DNA of 64,000 nucleotides from Ruminococcus sp. XPD3002 (lineage in GTDB: Bacteria; Bacillota; Clostridia; Oscillospirales; Ruminococcaceae): NCBI GenBank assembly GCA_900119535.1, contig FPJT01000011.1:62001-126000 (forward strand). Direction: 5' to 3'. Positions 16,801 through 25,438 of the stretch are shown here, piece by piece. A program made the translations under genes and the position numbers. Each line of letters begins with the position of its first letter. The first letter of the stretch is position 1. Under the pieces are notes generated by a model, which was given only the letters and a program-made list of their open reading frames with translations, made no database searches and was not told the origin of the DNA.

Positions 16801-17268
16801 TTATATATGAAAATGGAAGTAGATCAGCACGATGCCGATTAATATTATGATCGAGGCTGCAACGAATTTATAGGCTGCTTCACGCAGTCTGAAGCCTCTT
16901 TGAGAACCGTAGTAGCAGGTCTGGGGAGAGTACTGATCGTATCTTATGGGAATGGTATTTCCGTTCTCAAAGGCGTAAAGGCAGTCCTTATATACGGAAG
17001 ACATCGCCTTGCAGTAAGGCAGCGCAGTCTTAACGTCCATGCCCTCTTCCGTGCGGAAAAGGAGCTGAGGACTGTATTCACGTCCTATGATAGGGATAAA
17101 GTGCCATAAATGAACAGTATACTTTTTGTTTATTGCCGTAACTTCGGCGTCCGCAGGGAGGTATTCCGCTTCGGCTGCCATTTTCCGGCGGCATTGCAGT
17201 ATACCTGCGGCAATGAGACATATACCCGCTGCTATCAGGACTATGCCCGATATGATGAGAAGGTACAT
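16801..17268 (-). CDS. DUF3592-like membrane protein
   Basis: 155 residues with an N-terminal membrane helix (about 4-26), a beta-rich middle (DAEVTAINKKYTVHLWHFIPIIGREYSPQLLF; GNTIPIRYDQYSPQTCYY) and a C-terminal helix. The layout matches DUF3592. The start nearly touches the stop of purM, and no good ribosome site precedes it, so translation is probably coupled to purM. It is 15 bp upstream of the expansin gene. No function can be assigned. Confidence 0.65.
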   Translation of the reverse strand: MYLLIISGIVLIAAGICLIAAGILQCRRKMAAEAEYLPADAEVTAINKKYTVHLWHFIPIIGREYSPQLLFRTEEGMDVKTALPYCKAMSSVYKDCLYAFENGNTIPIRYDQYSPQTCYYGSQRGFRLREAAYKFVAASIIILIGIVLIYFHFHI

Positions 17269-17269
17269 A

Positions 17270-18307
17270 TCAGCAGATGATAACGCCCTCTTCCGACTCT
17301 GTCAGCTCGCCGAGGATGTATGCATCTTCGCCTGCTGCCTTAAGTACGGATACAGCCTTGTCTGCGTCATTTTTGTCAACGCATACTATCATTCCAACGC
17401 CCATGTTGAAGGTGTTGAACATGTCACGCTCCGGAATGCTTCCGCTGCGAGCGATAAGGTCGAATATAGGAAGCACCTGAACTGCGTTGCGCTCGATCTT
17501 TGCAGCAAGGTTCTTGGGGAGTGAACGTGGGATGTTCTCGTAGAATCCGCCGCCTGTTATGTGGGATACGGATTTTACTGTAACCTGATCTATAAGGCTC
17601 ATTATAGCCTTTACGTAGATACGTGTAGGAGTAAGGAGAGTTTCGCCGAGAGTAGCTCCGAGGTCATCAAAATGCATAGCGAGGTTCTGTTCGTTCACAT
17701 CGAAAACGCTTCTTACGAGTGAGAAGCCGTTTGAGTGTACGCCGCTGGACTTGATAGCGATAAGAACATCGCCTGCCTTCTGGGTATCGGGCTTAAGGAG
17801 CTTATCCTTGTCCACAACACCTACAGAGAAGCCTGCAAGGTCATACTCGTCCTCGGGCATAAGGCCCGGATGCTCTGCTGTCTCTCCGCCGATGAGAGCG
17901 CACTCAGCCTGAACACAGCCCTCAGCAACGCCTGAAACGATCTGAGCGATCTTTTCGGGAACGTTTTTGCCGCAGGCGATATAGTCGAGGAAGAACTGTG
18001 GCTTTGCGCCGCAGCAGATGATATCGTTAACGCACATTGCTACGCAGTCGATACCGACTGTATCGTGCTTATCCATGATAAATGCTATCTTTATCTTGGT
18101 GCCTACTCCGTCAGTACCCGATACGAGTACAGGCTTGTTTATGCCTGTCATATCCAGCTCGAAAAGGCCGCCGAATCCGCCGATGCCTGAGAGTGCGCCC
18201 TTAGTCATAGTGCGGGCGATATGGCTCTTCATCAGCTCAACAGCCTTGTAGCCTGCGGTAACGTCAACGCCTGCCTTCTTGTAGCTTTCTGAAAAACTGT
18301 TGTTCAT
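17270..18307 (-). CDS. purM: Phosphoribosylformylglycinamidine cyclo-ligase (AIR synthetase)
   Basis: Closes FGAM to AIR with ATP, step five. About 345 residues, normal PurM length. Recognisable parts are [19 protein letters not shown] at the start, GGFGGLFEL and [50 protein letters not shown] and the C-terminal [10 protein letters not shown] and TFNMGVGMI motifs. The ATG at 18307 is selected over an ATG five codons earlier because GGAGGAT sits just before it. It follows purF across a 120-bp gap that contains a long hairpin. Confidence 0.96.
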   Translation of the reverse strand: MNNSFSESYKKAGVDVTAGYKAVELMKSHIARTMTKGALSGIGGFGGLFELDMTGINKPVLVSGTDGVGTKIKIAFIMDKHDTVGIDCVAMCVNDIICCGAKPQFFLDYIACGKNVPEKIAQIVSGVAEGCVQAECALIGGETAEHPGLMPEDEYDLAGFSVGVVDKDKLLKPDTQKAGDVLIAIKSSGVHSNGFSLVRSVFDVNEQNLAMHFDDLGATLGETLLTPTRIYVKAIMSLIDQVTVKSVSHITGGGFYENIPRSLPKNLAAKIERNAVQVLPIFDLIARSGSIPERDMFNTFNMGVGMIVCVDKNDADKAVSVLKAAGEDAYILGELTESEEGVIIC

Positions 18308-18339
18308 ATAAAAATCCTCCATTTTATTAGCCTTTAGCC

Positions 18340-18417
18340 GTTAGCCTTCAGCTTTCAGTCTGATGCGCCCTGAAGTGAATACAGTGGACGCACCATAGCT
18401 GAGGCTAATGGCTGACA
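18340..18417 (-). promoter_or_regulatory. Long hairpin between the purF-like gene and purM
   Basis: An arm around 18338-18355 (AGCCGTTAGCCTTCAGCT) pairs with an arm around 18399-18415 (AGCTGAGGCTAATGGCT), about 17 bp with one bulge and one wobble. There is no T-run, so it is more likely an RNA-processing or stability element than a terminator. Role inferred only. Confidence 0.45.
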
Positions 18418-18430
18418 GCTTAAAGCTGAA

Positions 18431-19858
18431 TTATTCTTGTCCGTTCCAGCAGTAAGTGCAGAGCTTACATTCTTCCATCGGAGCAACAGCTGCAACAGTA
18501 CCCGGAAGTGACTGGAATTCAAGTGAAGTGAGCTTGAGTCTGCGGCAGATCTCGTCGCGGAGACGTCTGCCTCTTTCTGTATTTGAATCGCTGTATTCTG
18601 AAATGTACTTTATACCCTCTGCGCCCTCGAATTCGTCGATTATCTGACGTGCGATGAGCTCCATTTCAGAGGTGCTGCGTGAGAAGTTGAGGTATTTGCA
18701 GCCATACATTATAGGCGGACAGGCAGAACGCATATGTACTTCCTTGGCACCGTTCTCGTAAAGGAACTCTACAGTTTCTCTCATCTGTGTGCCGCGGACG
18801 ATACTGTCATCCACAAAGAGAAGCTTTTTGCCCACGATAAGCTCGTGAACGGGAATGAGCTTCATTTTTGCCACCTGATTTCTCATGCTCTGATTTGTCG
18901 GCATGAAGCTTCTTGGCCATGTGGGGGTGTATTTTATGAACGGTCTTGCAAATGGTATGCCGCTCTTGTTGGCATAGCCGATAGCGTGTGGAGTTCCTGA
19001 ATCGGGAACGCCGCAGATATAGTCCACATCGGGAAGTCTGCCGTTCTTCATATCATTTTCAGCCATGATCTCGCCGTTGCGTGTACGCATGACTTCTACG
19101 TTGATACCTTCGTATACGGCATTCGGATAGCCGTAATATGTCCACAGGAAGGTACATATCTTCATCTTTGAGGGATCGCCTTCGCTGAGTGTGCGGCACT
19201 CGTCTGCTGTAAGTTCAGCGATCTCGCCTGCCTGAAGCTCCTTGTATGTATCGTATCCAAGCTTCTGGAATGCGAAGGACTCGGTTGAAAGACAGAAACC
19301 GTCGCTTCTTCTGCCGATGATTATGGGAAGTCTTCCGAACTTGTCCCTTGCGGCGATGATGCTGTTCTTTGTGAGGATGATAAGGGACATTGTACCCTCT
19401 ATCTTATCCTGTGCATAGCGGATACCGTCCACGAAGTTGTCCTTCTGTGCAATGAGAGCGCCGATAAGGTCGCCCGAATTGATATTTCCGCTGCTCATTG
19501 TCTCGAAATTGGCACAGCCGTTTTCAAGAAGCTCGTTTACAAGTGCGTCTGCATTGCGGATGATTCCGACTGTACATACTGCATAGAGTCCGAGCTTTGA
19601 GCGGACCAGTATAGGCTGGGGATCTGTATCGCTGATACAGCCGATACAGAGCTTGCCCTTCATTTTTATAACGTCATTTTCAAATTTTGTCCTGAACGGG
19701 GAGTTTTCAATGCTGTGGATGTTTCTCTGGAATCCCAGATCCTCGGCATAAGATGTCATACCGCCGCGGCGTGTGCCGAGATGCGAATGATAGTCTGTAC
19801 CGAAGAAAACGTCAGTAACGCAGTCGTTTTTTGATGCTGCACCGAAGAATCCGCCCAT
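18431..19858 (-). CDS. purF: Amidophosphoribosyltransferase-like protein lacking the glutaminase nucleophile
   Basis: PurF normally makes phosphoribosylamine from PRPP and glutamine, the entry step of the pathway. This 475-residue protein has a sound phosphoribosyltransferase half with the PRPP loop VDDSIVRGT (349-357) and ICGVPDSGTPHAIGYANKSGIPF. The N-terminal glutaminase half is altered. It begins MGGFFG where PurF has Met-Cys-Gly, so the nucleophilic Cys is Gly; HRGQ is replaced by HLGTRRGG, and the Asn-Gly of the oxyanion region is Val-Gly. Three Cys at 464, 467 and 470 may hold metal. It may use ammonia or a partner's glutaminase. Position between purC and purM supports the purine role. 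Confidence 0.85.
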   Translation of the reverse strand: MGGFFGAASKNDCVTDVFFGTDYHSHLGTRRGGMTSYAEDLGFQRNIHSIENSPFRTKFENDVIKMKGKLCIGCISDTDPQPILVRSKLGLYAVCTVGIIRNADALVNELLENGCANFETMSSGNINSGDLIGALIAQKDNFVDGIRYAQDKIEGTMSLIILTKNSIIAARDKFGRLPIIIGRRSDGFCLSTESFAFQKLGYDTYKELQAGEIAELTADECRTLSEGDPSKMKICTFLWTYYGYPNAVYEGINVEVMRTRNGEIMAENDMKNGRLPDVDYICGVPDSGTPHAIGYANKSGIPFARPFIKYTPTWPRSFMPTNQSMRNQVAKMKLIPVHELIVGKKLLFVDDSIVRGTQMRETVEFLYENGAKEVHMRSACPPIMYGCKYLNFSRSTSEMELIARQIIDEFEGAEGIKYISEYSDSNTERGRRLRDEICRRLKLTSLEFQSLPGTVAAVAPMEECKLCTYCWNGQE

Positions 19859-19862
19859 TGCA

Positions 19863-20582
19863 TTATTCTCCCATAAGTCTCTTCATGATTTCCTGATAAG
19901 CCTCTTCAACGCCGCCCATATCTCTGCGGAAGCGGTCCTTATCGAGCTTTTCGTGAGTTGTGCTGTCCCAGAAACGGCATGTATCAGGTGAGATCTCGTC
20001 AGCGAGGATAATAGTTCCGTCGGAAGTCTTACCGAACTCGATCTTGAAGTCGATGAGGTCGATGTTGAGCTTCTTGAAGAAGTTTACCATGAACTCGTTT
20101 ACCTTGAAAGCGTACTTAGCGATAGTGTCGAGCTCTTCCTTTGTAGCAAGACCGAGTGCGAGTGCATAGTAGTCGTTGATGAAAGGATCGCCGAGATCGT
20201 CGTTCTTATAGCTGAATTCGAGTATAGGGCAAAGGAGCTTCTTGCCTTCCTCAACGCCCATTCTCTTTGAGAAGCTGCCTGCTGCTACGTTTCTGATGAT
20301 AACCTCAAGAGGAACGATAGATACCTTCTTAACGATAGTCTCACGGTCGCTGATCTCCTCAACGAGATGTGTCGGAACGCCTTCCTTCTCGAGCATCTTG
20401 AACATGTAGTTTGTCATTCTGTTGTTGATGACGCCCTTGCCTGAGATAGTGCCCTTCTTCTCGCCGTTGAAAGCTGTAGCATCGTCCTTGTAATCGACGA
20501 TAACGAGGTCGGGATCGTTTGTAGCAAATACCTTCTTAGCCTTGCCCTCGTAGAGCTGTTCCTTCTTTTCGATGTTTTCCAT
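19863..20582 (-). CDS. purC: SAICAR synthetase (phosphoribosylaminoimidazole-succinocarboxamide synthase)
   Basis: Condenses CAIR with aspartate using ATP. 239 residues, standard PurC length. Motifs: [16 protein letters not shown] at the start, [79 protein letters not shown] precedes the ATG. Only four bases separate it from the purF-like gene, so the two are translated from one message. Confidence 0.97.
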   Translation of the reverse strand: MENIEKKEQLYEGKAKKVFATNDPDLVIVDYKDDATAFNGEKKGTISGKGVINNRMTNYMFKMLEKEGVPTHLVEEISDRETIVKKVSIVPLEVIIRNVAAGSFSKRMGVEEGKKLLCPILEFSYKNDDLGDPFINDYYALALGLATKEELDTIAKYAFKVNEFMVNFFKKLNIDLIDFKIEFGKTSDGTIILADEISPDTCRFWDSTTHEKLDKDRFRRDMGGVEEAYQEIMKRLMGE

Positions 20583-20618
20583 TTTTAAATTCCTCCTGAG
20601 ATATTAAAAATTGTGATT

Positions 20619-20652
20619 GTTTATGCAATTCCGCATCATTGCGGAAATTGTA
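20619..20652 (-). other. Hairpin upstream of purC
   Basis: CAATTTCCGC and GCGGAATTGC-type arms around 20622-20650 form a stem of about nine base pairs in the 73-bp gap between a DUF6440 gene and purC. It has no T-run, and no known riboswitch pattern was recognised. Confidence 0.35.
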
Positions 20653-20655
20653 GGT

Positions 20656-20862
20656 TTATTCAATGCCGTCTGAAACGGGAGTCACAACGACTTTGCCGTT
20701 TTCGTCCAGCAGGGGAGTAAGTCCCGAAGCTCCCGCACCGAGAGTATTCAGGTAATTCACGCCTGTTTTCTTATCGACGATTATCTGTATTGCGCCGTTC
20801 ACGCCGAGAGTCTGTTGGGCTCTTATGGCGAATCTTTTTGGCTCTTTTTCTTTACCGAACAT
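20656..20862 (-). CDS. Small DUF6440 family protein
   Basis: 68 residues. The pattern KRFAIRAQQTLGVNGAIQIIVDKKTGVNYLNTLGAGASGLTPLLDENGKVVV matches the DUF6440 family of small cytosolic proteins, known by IIVDKKTGVNYL and GLTPLLD. There is no known function. The ATG follows AAAGGAAC. It sits between the HAD phosphatase and purC on the purine strand. Confidence 0.75.
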   Translation of the reverse strand: MFGKEKEPKRFAIRAQQTLGVNGAIQIIVDKKTGVNYLNTLGAGASGLTPLLDENGKVVVTPVSDGIE

Positions 20863-20883
20863 GGAATGTTCCTTTCCTGATAA

Positions 20884-21534
20884 TTATACACGCAGCAGCA
20901 TATCTGCCGCCGACTGCGGTGTACGTGTGATATAGTCCGCACCTGCCTGCGTAAGCTCCTCAACGGGGCCGTAGCCCCAGAGGACTCCCATACATTTCAG
21001 ACCTGTCTTATGCGCGCCGAGAACATCCTGCCTGCGGTCGCCTATCATAAGTACGCTGCTCCTGTCGGTTATGCCCGATTTTGCAAGGACGTACTCTATC
21101 ACCTCGTGCTTGTAGTCCCTTGAACCGTCAAGCTCGGCTCCGCCGATGATATCGAAGTATGGCGACATGCCGAATCTGTCGGCTATGCGTACTGCGTATA
21201 CCTCAGGTTTGCTTGTGGCTATCATCAGGCGTTTGCCTGCGCTCCTGAGCCTGTCCAGCAGCTCGGGGATACCGTCGTATACGCGGTTCTCGAAGAGTCC
21301 GACGGTGGAGTACCTTTCGCGGAATATCTTTACCGCTTCGGTTATCTGCTCGTCGTTCATGCCGAGAAACTCGGCAAAGGACTGGCGTATAGGCGGTCCG
21401 AGGAACTTGTTTGTATCCTCGGGCACTTCAAATCCCATCTGCTTTATGGCGTGTTCAAGGCAGTTTATGATTCCCTCGGTGGAGTCTGTGAGAGTTCCGT
21501 CGAGGTCGAAGAGAAGTGTATCAAAGTTCTTCAT
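20884..21534 (-). CDS. HAD-family phosphatase, phosphoglycolate-phosphatase-like
   Basis: 216 residues. Starts with the HAD motif I FDTLLFDLDGTLTDS, where the first Asp is the nucleophile. Motif II is MIATSKP, the Lys is in SRDYKHEV, and motif III/IV is VLMIGDRRQDVLGAHKTGLKCMGVLWGYG. The alpha-helical cap (about 18-85) is as in Gph/YcjU-type enzymes. The substrate is not predictable from sequence; the purine neighbourhood makes a phosphorylated nucleotide-related metabolite possible but unproven. Its ATG overlaps the stop of the preceding DUF4272 gene (TAATG), indicating translational coupling. Confidence 0.88.
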   Translation of the reverse strand: MKNFDTLLFDLDGTLTDSTEGIINCLEHAIKQMGFEVPEDTNKFLGPPIRQSFAEFLGMNDEQITEAVKIFRERYSTVGLFENRVYDGIPELLDRLRSAGKRLMIATSKPEVYAVRIADRFGMSPYFDIIGGAELDGSRDYKHEVIEYVLAKSGITDRSSVLMIGDRRQDVLGAHKTGLKCMGVLWGYGPVEELTQAGADYITRTPQSAADMLLRV

Positions 21535-22190
21535 TACGTAGCAAGTGTAAGGTCGAACCAGTTATCTGTGTTTGAGAACAGCCATTCAAGACCGCGTCTG
21601 CGCTCGAATACTACCTGTCCGTTCAGACCGCCTGTGGGACAATCGGGATCAACTGTGTCTTTGCGGACAACTGCCCAGCTGTATCTGAAATACAGGTCGA
21701 GCATATCGAGTATCTCGTCGATATCTCTCGGATGGCATTTGTTCTTGAATTCCTCTAAGGTCTGGCAGGAAGATACAAGGCGTACAGCGGCTTCAACGTC
21801 GCAAATCTCGTTTGCATCGGTGATATCGTCTACGAGTCCCATTGCCCATGCGATAGCCCAGAAGTCCTCGTATTCCCAGATGACTTCCGTAACGTCCGTA
21901 CCTGTGAACTTGCCGTTTATAAGGAGCATCTCCTTGGGGTTGAGGTTGAGTTCAAGGCCGTAATGCTGGATAAGTCCGATGAAATAGCGCACCTGATCGG
22001 TGTCCTCTGCGCCTATGGCACAGCCTATCTGTGTGGATATGATAGCTGAGAGAGCACGGCGGCATATTGCGTCGAGACTTCTCATATTGACCTGTGATGC
22101 AGGCTCTATCATCGGAAGCGCATCGTTGACTCCGATGCCTTTTTCCCTGAGTATTTTTTCTGAACGTTCTTTTCTTTCAGCAGGTGTCAT
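21534..22190 (-). CDS. DUF4272 protein
   Basis: 218 residues, soluble, no signal. It opens PAERKERSEKILREKGIGVNDALPMIEP, followed by DAICRRALSAIISTQIG and WEYEDFWAIAWAMGLVDDI, the pattern of DUF4272 proteins (R-x-x-x-L, W-x-x-E-x-x-W-x-LWALG). Function unknown. AAGGAGG precedes the ATG. It sits between purE and the HAD gene and overlaps the latter. Confidence 0.8.
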   Translation of the reverse strand: MTPAERKERSEKILREKGIGVNDALPMIEPASQVNMRSLDAICRRALSAIISTQIGCAIGAEDTDQVRYFIGLIQHYGLELNLNPKEMLLINGKFTGTDVTEVIWEYEDFWAIAWAMGLVDDITDANEICDVEAAVRLVSSCQTLEEFKNKCHPRDIDEILDMLDLYFRYSWAVVRKDTVDPDCPTGGLNGQVVFERRRGLEWLFSNTDNWFDLTLAT

Positions 22191-22229
22191 ATCAATAACC
22201 TCCTTATGTGGGGGATGTTTTTTAATGTA

Positions 22230-22730
22230 TCAGAGAGCTGCTATCTGCTCCTGAAGCGCCTTGTCCTTGGCGATAACGCCGTCAGCCATAGCCTTCTTTT
22301 CGGCTGCGAGCTTAGCTGCAAGCTCCTCGTCCGAGATCGCAAGCATCTGTACTGCAAGCACTGCCGCATTCTTTGCGCCGTCTATGCCGACTGTTGCAAC
22401 AGGTACTCCCGGAGGCATCATTACTGTAGCAAGGAGAGCGTCAACACCCTCGAGTGCCTTTGACTTCATCGGGATACCGATAACGGGGAGAGTTGTGTGG
22501 CCTGCAACTACGCCTGCAAGGTGAGCTGCCATACCTGCGGCACATATGATAGCGCCGAAGCCGTTTTCTCTTGCCTTTGAAGCGAATTCGCAGGCTTCTG
22601 CGGGAGTTCTGTGAGCACTCATTACTCTGCACTCGAACTCTACGCCGTATTTTTTCAGCTCTGTAAGTGCTGATTTAACAACAGGGAAATCGCTGTCGCT
22701 TCCCATGATAACTGCAACTTTCTTTGACAT
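22230..22730 (-). CDS. purE: N5-carboxyaminoimidazole ribonucleotide mutase, class I PurE
   Basis: Interconverts N5-CAIR and CAIR in the purine pathway. About 166 residues. Signatures: [17 protein letters not shown] at the N-terminus, the active-site loop [16 protein letters not shown], and [59 protein letters not shown]. The ATG at 22730 is preferred over an upstream in-frame ATG because AAGGAGA lies just before it. No purK is adjacent. Confidence 0.96.
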   Translation of the reverse strand: MSKKVAVIMGSDSDFPVVKSALTELKKYGVEFECRVMSAHRTPAEACEFASKARENGFGAIICAAGMAAHLAGVVAGHTTLPVIGIPMKSKALEGVDALLATVMMPPGVPVATVGIDGAKNAAVLAVQMLAISDEELAAKLAAEKKAMADGVIAKDKALQEQIAAL

Positions 22731-22747
22731 GGTATTATCTCCTTTTT

Positions 22748-23905
22748 TCATTGTGAAGCAGAAGCTGTGGTAGGCTCTATCTTCGGCGACGGATCACCGT
22801 CATAGCTTTCGTGAGGTCCCGTAGGCTTCTGCGGATCGTTATTGTCATTTTCCTCCGCACTCTCTGTGGGAGGCTCGGGTTTCGGATATTCGGGAGCGCT
22901 CTGTAGGAACGAACCCGAAACAGCGGTGAGGTTGCTTTCGCTGCTGCCGCTGAATTCTATCGATGCACGATATTCGTCACGCATTGTCTTTGCTTCGCCT
23001 GTTTCGTCCGAGTAGTTTATCTCGGTATCGGTTACGACTGAAACGGAGTAATGCGGTGTATCATCCTCCGACTTTGCGGAGTATATGTATATATCGGGAA
23101 CGCTTATAAGGCGTTTCGAGAGTATCTTGTGGTCATCGGGGAAGAGCTGCACGAAGTTTCCGTGACTTCCCGTGGTTATGCTGCTGAGCATATCATCGTT
23201 GCCGCTGTAGGCGTATTCAAGGTATCTGCCGACGGAATCCGATATCATTTCAAGCATGTTGACGTTCAGTTTTGAAAGCAGTACACGGCTTGATATGTCG
23301 AAGGTGTAGCTGCATCCGAGAGTCTCACCCGTTACCGAAGCACTCTTGAAGAGAAAATCCTCAGAGGAAGGCGAGTAGGTGTAGATACCCTTTGCGGTAC
23401 TGAGTACAAGCCCGTTGGCGTTGGCAACACAGCTGTCCCATGAACGCCTGAACATCGGTCTGAAGCTGTCACTGTAGACCACCACCGAATTATCGGAATC
23501 CGAAACAGCGGTGTAGTAGCTGACCTTGTCTGCACTGCGGCCGGTTATGCTCCTGTATATAAAAGGTATGATGATATTTCCCTCGTAGTCGATACAGCCG
23601 CACATCATGTGCCCGCCTATGCGCTTTGAGGCTATGCAGCAGTTATCGGCTGCGAATTCAAGCGAGTTCCACTCGGGAGCTACGATTATGCGGTCGCTGC
23701 CGTCGATGATGCCGTAAAGGTTATTGCTGTCGGAAAATATCCTGTTTCCTTTCGAGTCGCTGTCAAGTCTGCGGACTATCTCCGCCTGTGAAGAATTACT
23801 GCCTGTGCCTTCGGGTTCTGTATAGTAGAAACGGGTTATGGCTGCTGCAAGGACGATAATGAACATAAACAGCAGAGATACTACAAGTCTGGTGTGCTTG
23901 TTCAA
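22748..23905 (-). CDS. Membrane-anchored WG-repeat-like protein with Pro-rich tail
   Basis: 385 residues. N-terminal membrane helix (about 7-27). The ectodomain has beta-strand repeats of WG type: SDSNNLYGIIDGSDRIIVAPEWNSLEFAADNCCIA and GGHMMCGCIDYEGNIIIPFIYRSI, where 'G-x-ID-x-x-G-x-IIIP' is the repeat core. The last 60 residues are a Pro/Glu/Asn/Thr-rich disordered tail. The TTG start has GAGAGGTG at a good distance. It lies between the GT2 gene and purE; its role is unknown, likely at the cell surface. Confidence 0.7.
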   Translation of the reverse strand: MNKHTRLVVSLLFMFIIVLAAAITRFYYTEPEGTGSNSSQAEIVRRLDSDSKGNRIFSDSNNLYGIIDGSDRIIVAPEWNSLEFAADNCCIASKRIGGHMMCGCIDYEGNIIIPFIYRSITGRSADKVSYYTAVSDSDNSVVVYSDSFRPMFRRSWDSCVANANGLVLSTAKGIYTYSPSSEDFLFKSASVTGETLGCSYTFDISSRVLLSKLNVNMLEMISDSVGRYLEYAYSGNDDMLSSITTGSHGNFVQLFPDDHKILSKRLISVPDIYIYSAKSEDDTPHYSVSVVTDTEINYSDETGEAKTMRDEYRASIEFSGSSESNLTAVSGSFLQSAPEYPKPEPPTESAEENDNNDPQKPTGPHESYDGDPSPKIEPTTASASQ

Positions 23906-23931
23906 TACGGTTCACCTCTCAGCGGAGAAAT

Positions 23932-24900
23932 TCAGGCATTTTTCTTTTTGGAGCGGTATATCTCGTCGGTCTCGCTTGCAATGTATATCGGACGGTGTTT
24001 TGTTTCGAGATAGGTCTTTGCAAGGTACTGACCGAGTATTCCCGTACAGAAGAGCTGGAGTCCGCTCAGCAGGAATATCACGCATATAGTGGTCGGATAG
24101 CCTGCAACGGGATCGCCGAAAACAAGCGTTTTTATGACTGTTATTATCATGAGTATGAATGCTATGATACAGCTGATTATTCCGAGCATCGAGGCGATAG
24201 CCAGCGGAGCTGTCGAGAACGCCATGATGCCTTCAAGAGAATACTTGAAGAGTCCCCAGAAGGACCATGATGTAGTGCCTGCGGGACGCTCTACGTTCTC
24301 GTAGGGGAGGTACTTTACCTTGAAGCCTACCCAGCTGAAAATACCCTTTGAGAAACGGTTATACTCGGACATATCGAGTATTGCATCCACCATCTGACGT
24401 GTCATGAAGCGGAAATCCTGAGCGCCGTCAACTATCTCGGTCTGGGATATCTTGTTCATGATCTTGTAGAACTTCATTGCGAACCATGAACGTATCTTTG
24501 ATTCACCTTTACGGTTCACACGGCGTGTGGTAGCGCAGTCGTACTCTCCGTCCTTTACATGACCGTACATTTCGGGAAGAAATGCAGGGGGATGCTGGAG
24601 ATCGGCGTCCATTACGACAACGTAATCGCCCTTTGCGTTCTTAAGACCTGCGTACATTCCCGATTCCTTGCCGAAGTTACGCGAGAAGGAAATGTATCTT
24701 ACACGCTTGTCCTTATCCGCAAGCTCACGGAAAATTTCGAGGGTGCGGTCCTTTGAACCGTCGTTTATAAACAGGAACTCAAAAGTGAGTTCGGGCCATT
24801 TTTCAGACATGCCGTTTGTTACTTTAATTATCTCCTCATAGAACATGGGGAGAACTTCTTCTTCGTTGTAGCATGGCACGACAACTGAAACGAGTTTCAT
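23932..24900 (-). CDS. Membrane glycosyltransferase family 2 (GtrB/DPM1-like)
   Basis: 322 residues from the ATG at 24900 (AGGAGG upstream). The N-terminal GT2 domain reads VSVVVPCYNEEEVLPMF, FINDGSKDRT, SFSRNFGKESGMYAGLKNAKGDYVVVMDADLQHPP with DAD at about 98-100 for the metal and nucleotide sugar, then the ATTRRVNRKGES/RFMTRQMVDAIL segment. Two hydrophobic helices follow (about 228-255 and 262-292). The architecture is that of bactoprenyl glucosyltransferases such as GtrB, which charge undecaprenyl phosphate with a sugar for wall or polymer glycosylation. Sugar unknown. First gene of the leftward train, behind its own promoter. Confidence 0.88.
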   Translation of the reverse strand: MKLVSVVVPCYNEEEVLPMFYEEIIKVTNGMSEKWPELTFEFLFINDGSKDRTLEIFRELADKDKRVRYISFSRNFGKESGMYAGLKNAKGDYVVVMDADLQHPPAFLPEMYGHVKDGEYDCATTRRVNRKGESKIRSWFAMKFYKIMNKISQTEIVDGAQDFRFMTRQMVDAILDMSEYNRFSKGIFSWVGFKVKYLPYENVERPAGTTSWSFWGLFKYSLEGIMAFSTAPLAIASMLGIISCIIAFILMIITVIKTLVFGDPVAGYPTTICVIFLLSGLQLFCTGILGQYLAKTYLETKHRPIYIASETDEIYRSKKKNA

Positions 24901-24975
24901 GAAACTCCTCCTTTTGACATACATTTATAATAATTAAACGGAGCTTTATTCTCTGTCTTTAATCAATACACTTTT

Positions 24976-25004
24976 ATTATACTACAAAACACTCAGCACT
25001 GCAA
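24976..25004 (-). promoter_or_regulatory. Promoter for the GT2-purine gene train
   Basis: Leftward TTGCAG (24999-25004), 17-bp spacer, TATAAT (24976-24981), about 75 bp ahead of the GT2 start. No other strong leftward promoter was recognised before purC, so it may serve several genes. Confidence 0.65.
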
Positions 25005-25072
25005 GAGAAAAATGAAAAAAATACAAAAATGTTTCAAAGAGAACTGCTCATCACGGAGAGGGTGATTATTAA

Positions 25073-25219
25073 TTGAGAAAAACAGATTACAAAAAGAAAA
25101 AAATAATTATCTCGGATAATGTGAATGTTATTCAGTTATTTCAAACAGTATGTGGAGTTTTTGACAAAAAACACTATAACGTTTTGTTGTTTTCTCCGAA
25201 AAAATTGAATTTGGTATAA
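25073..25219 (+). CDS. Candidate 48-residue ORF, receiver-start-like
   Basis: TTG start preceded by GAGAGGGTG at a plausible distance; stop TAA at 25217. The product is Lys-rich at the front (MRKTDYKKKKIIISDN), then VNVIQLFQTVCGVFDKKHYNVLLFSPKK. The opening looks like the first strand and Asp of a response-regulator receiver, similar in style to the Spo0A-like protein near 4 kb, so it may be a remnant of such a gene. Composition is AT-rich. No promoter recognised. Could be chance. Confidence 0.25.
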   Translation: MRKTDYKKKKIIISDNVNVIQLFQTVCGVFDKKHYNVLLFSPKKLNLV

Positions 25220-25246
25220 TTTTACGTGGTTATTTTTAAGAAAGTG

Positions 25247-25275
25247 TTGATTTTTTTTGTCGCATAATGTATAAT
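25247..25275 (+). promoter_or_regulatory. Promoter for the 745-residue repeat protein
   Basis: TTGATT (25247-25252), 17-bp spacer, TATAAT (25270-25275). The leader is about 155 nt and includes a GCTCCC/GGGGAGC hairpin (25325-25339) and a GTCCGT/ACGGAC hairpin near 25400-25430. No known riboswitch recognised. Confidence 0.7.
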
Positions 25276-25438
25276 ATAAATATATGGAGTCTGCATTTTC
25301 TTATGCTGTAAGGAGTATACAGTTGCTCCCTCGGGGAGCTTTTGGAGTAAAAAAGCAGCTCAATCGGATGAATTCGGCTTACGCTGCCGTGAAAGCGGTG
25401 TCCGTGCGGTTTTTTGACGGACGGAAAGGAGAATCGTT

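Noticed and set aside
18340..18417. Terminator between the purF-like gene and purM
   Set aside because: The stem is strong but no T-run follows, and the two genes are functionally linked; listed as a hairpin only.
25276..25438. Riboswitch in the leader of the 745-residue protein gene
   Set aside because: The leader has two small hairpins but matches no riboswitch core I can recognise.
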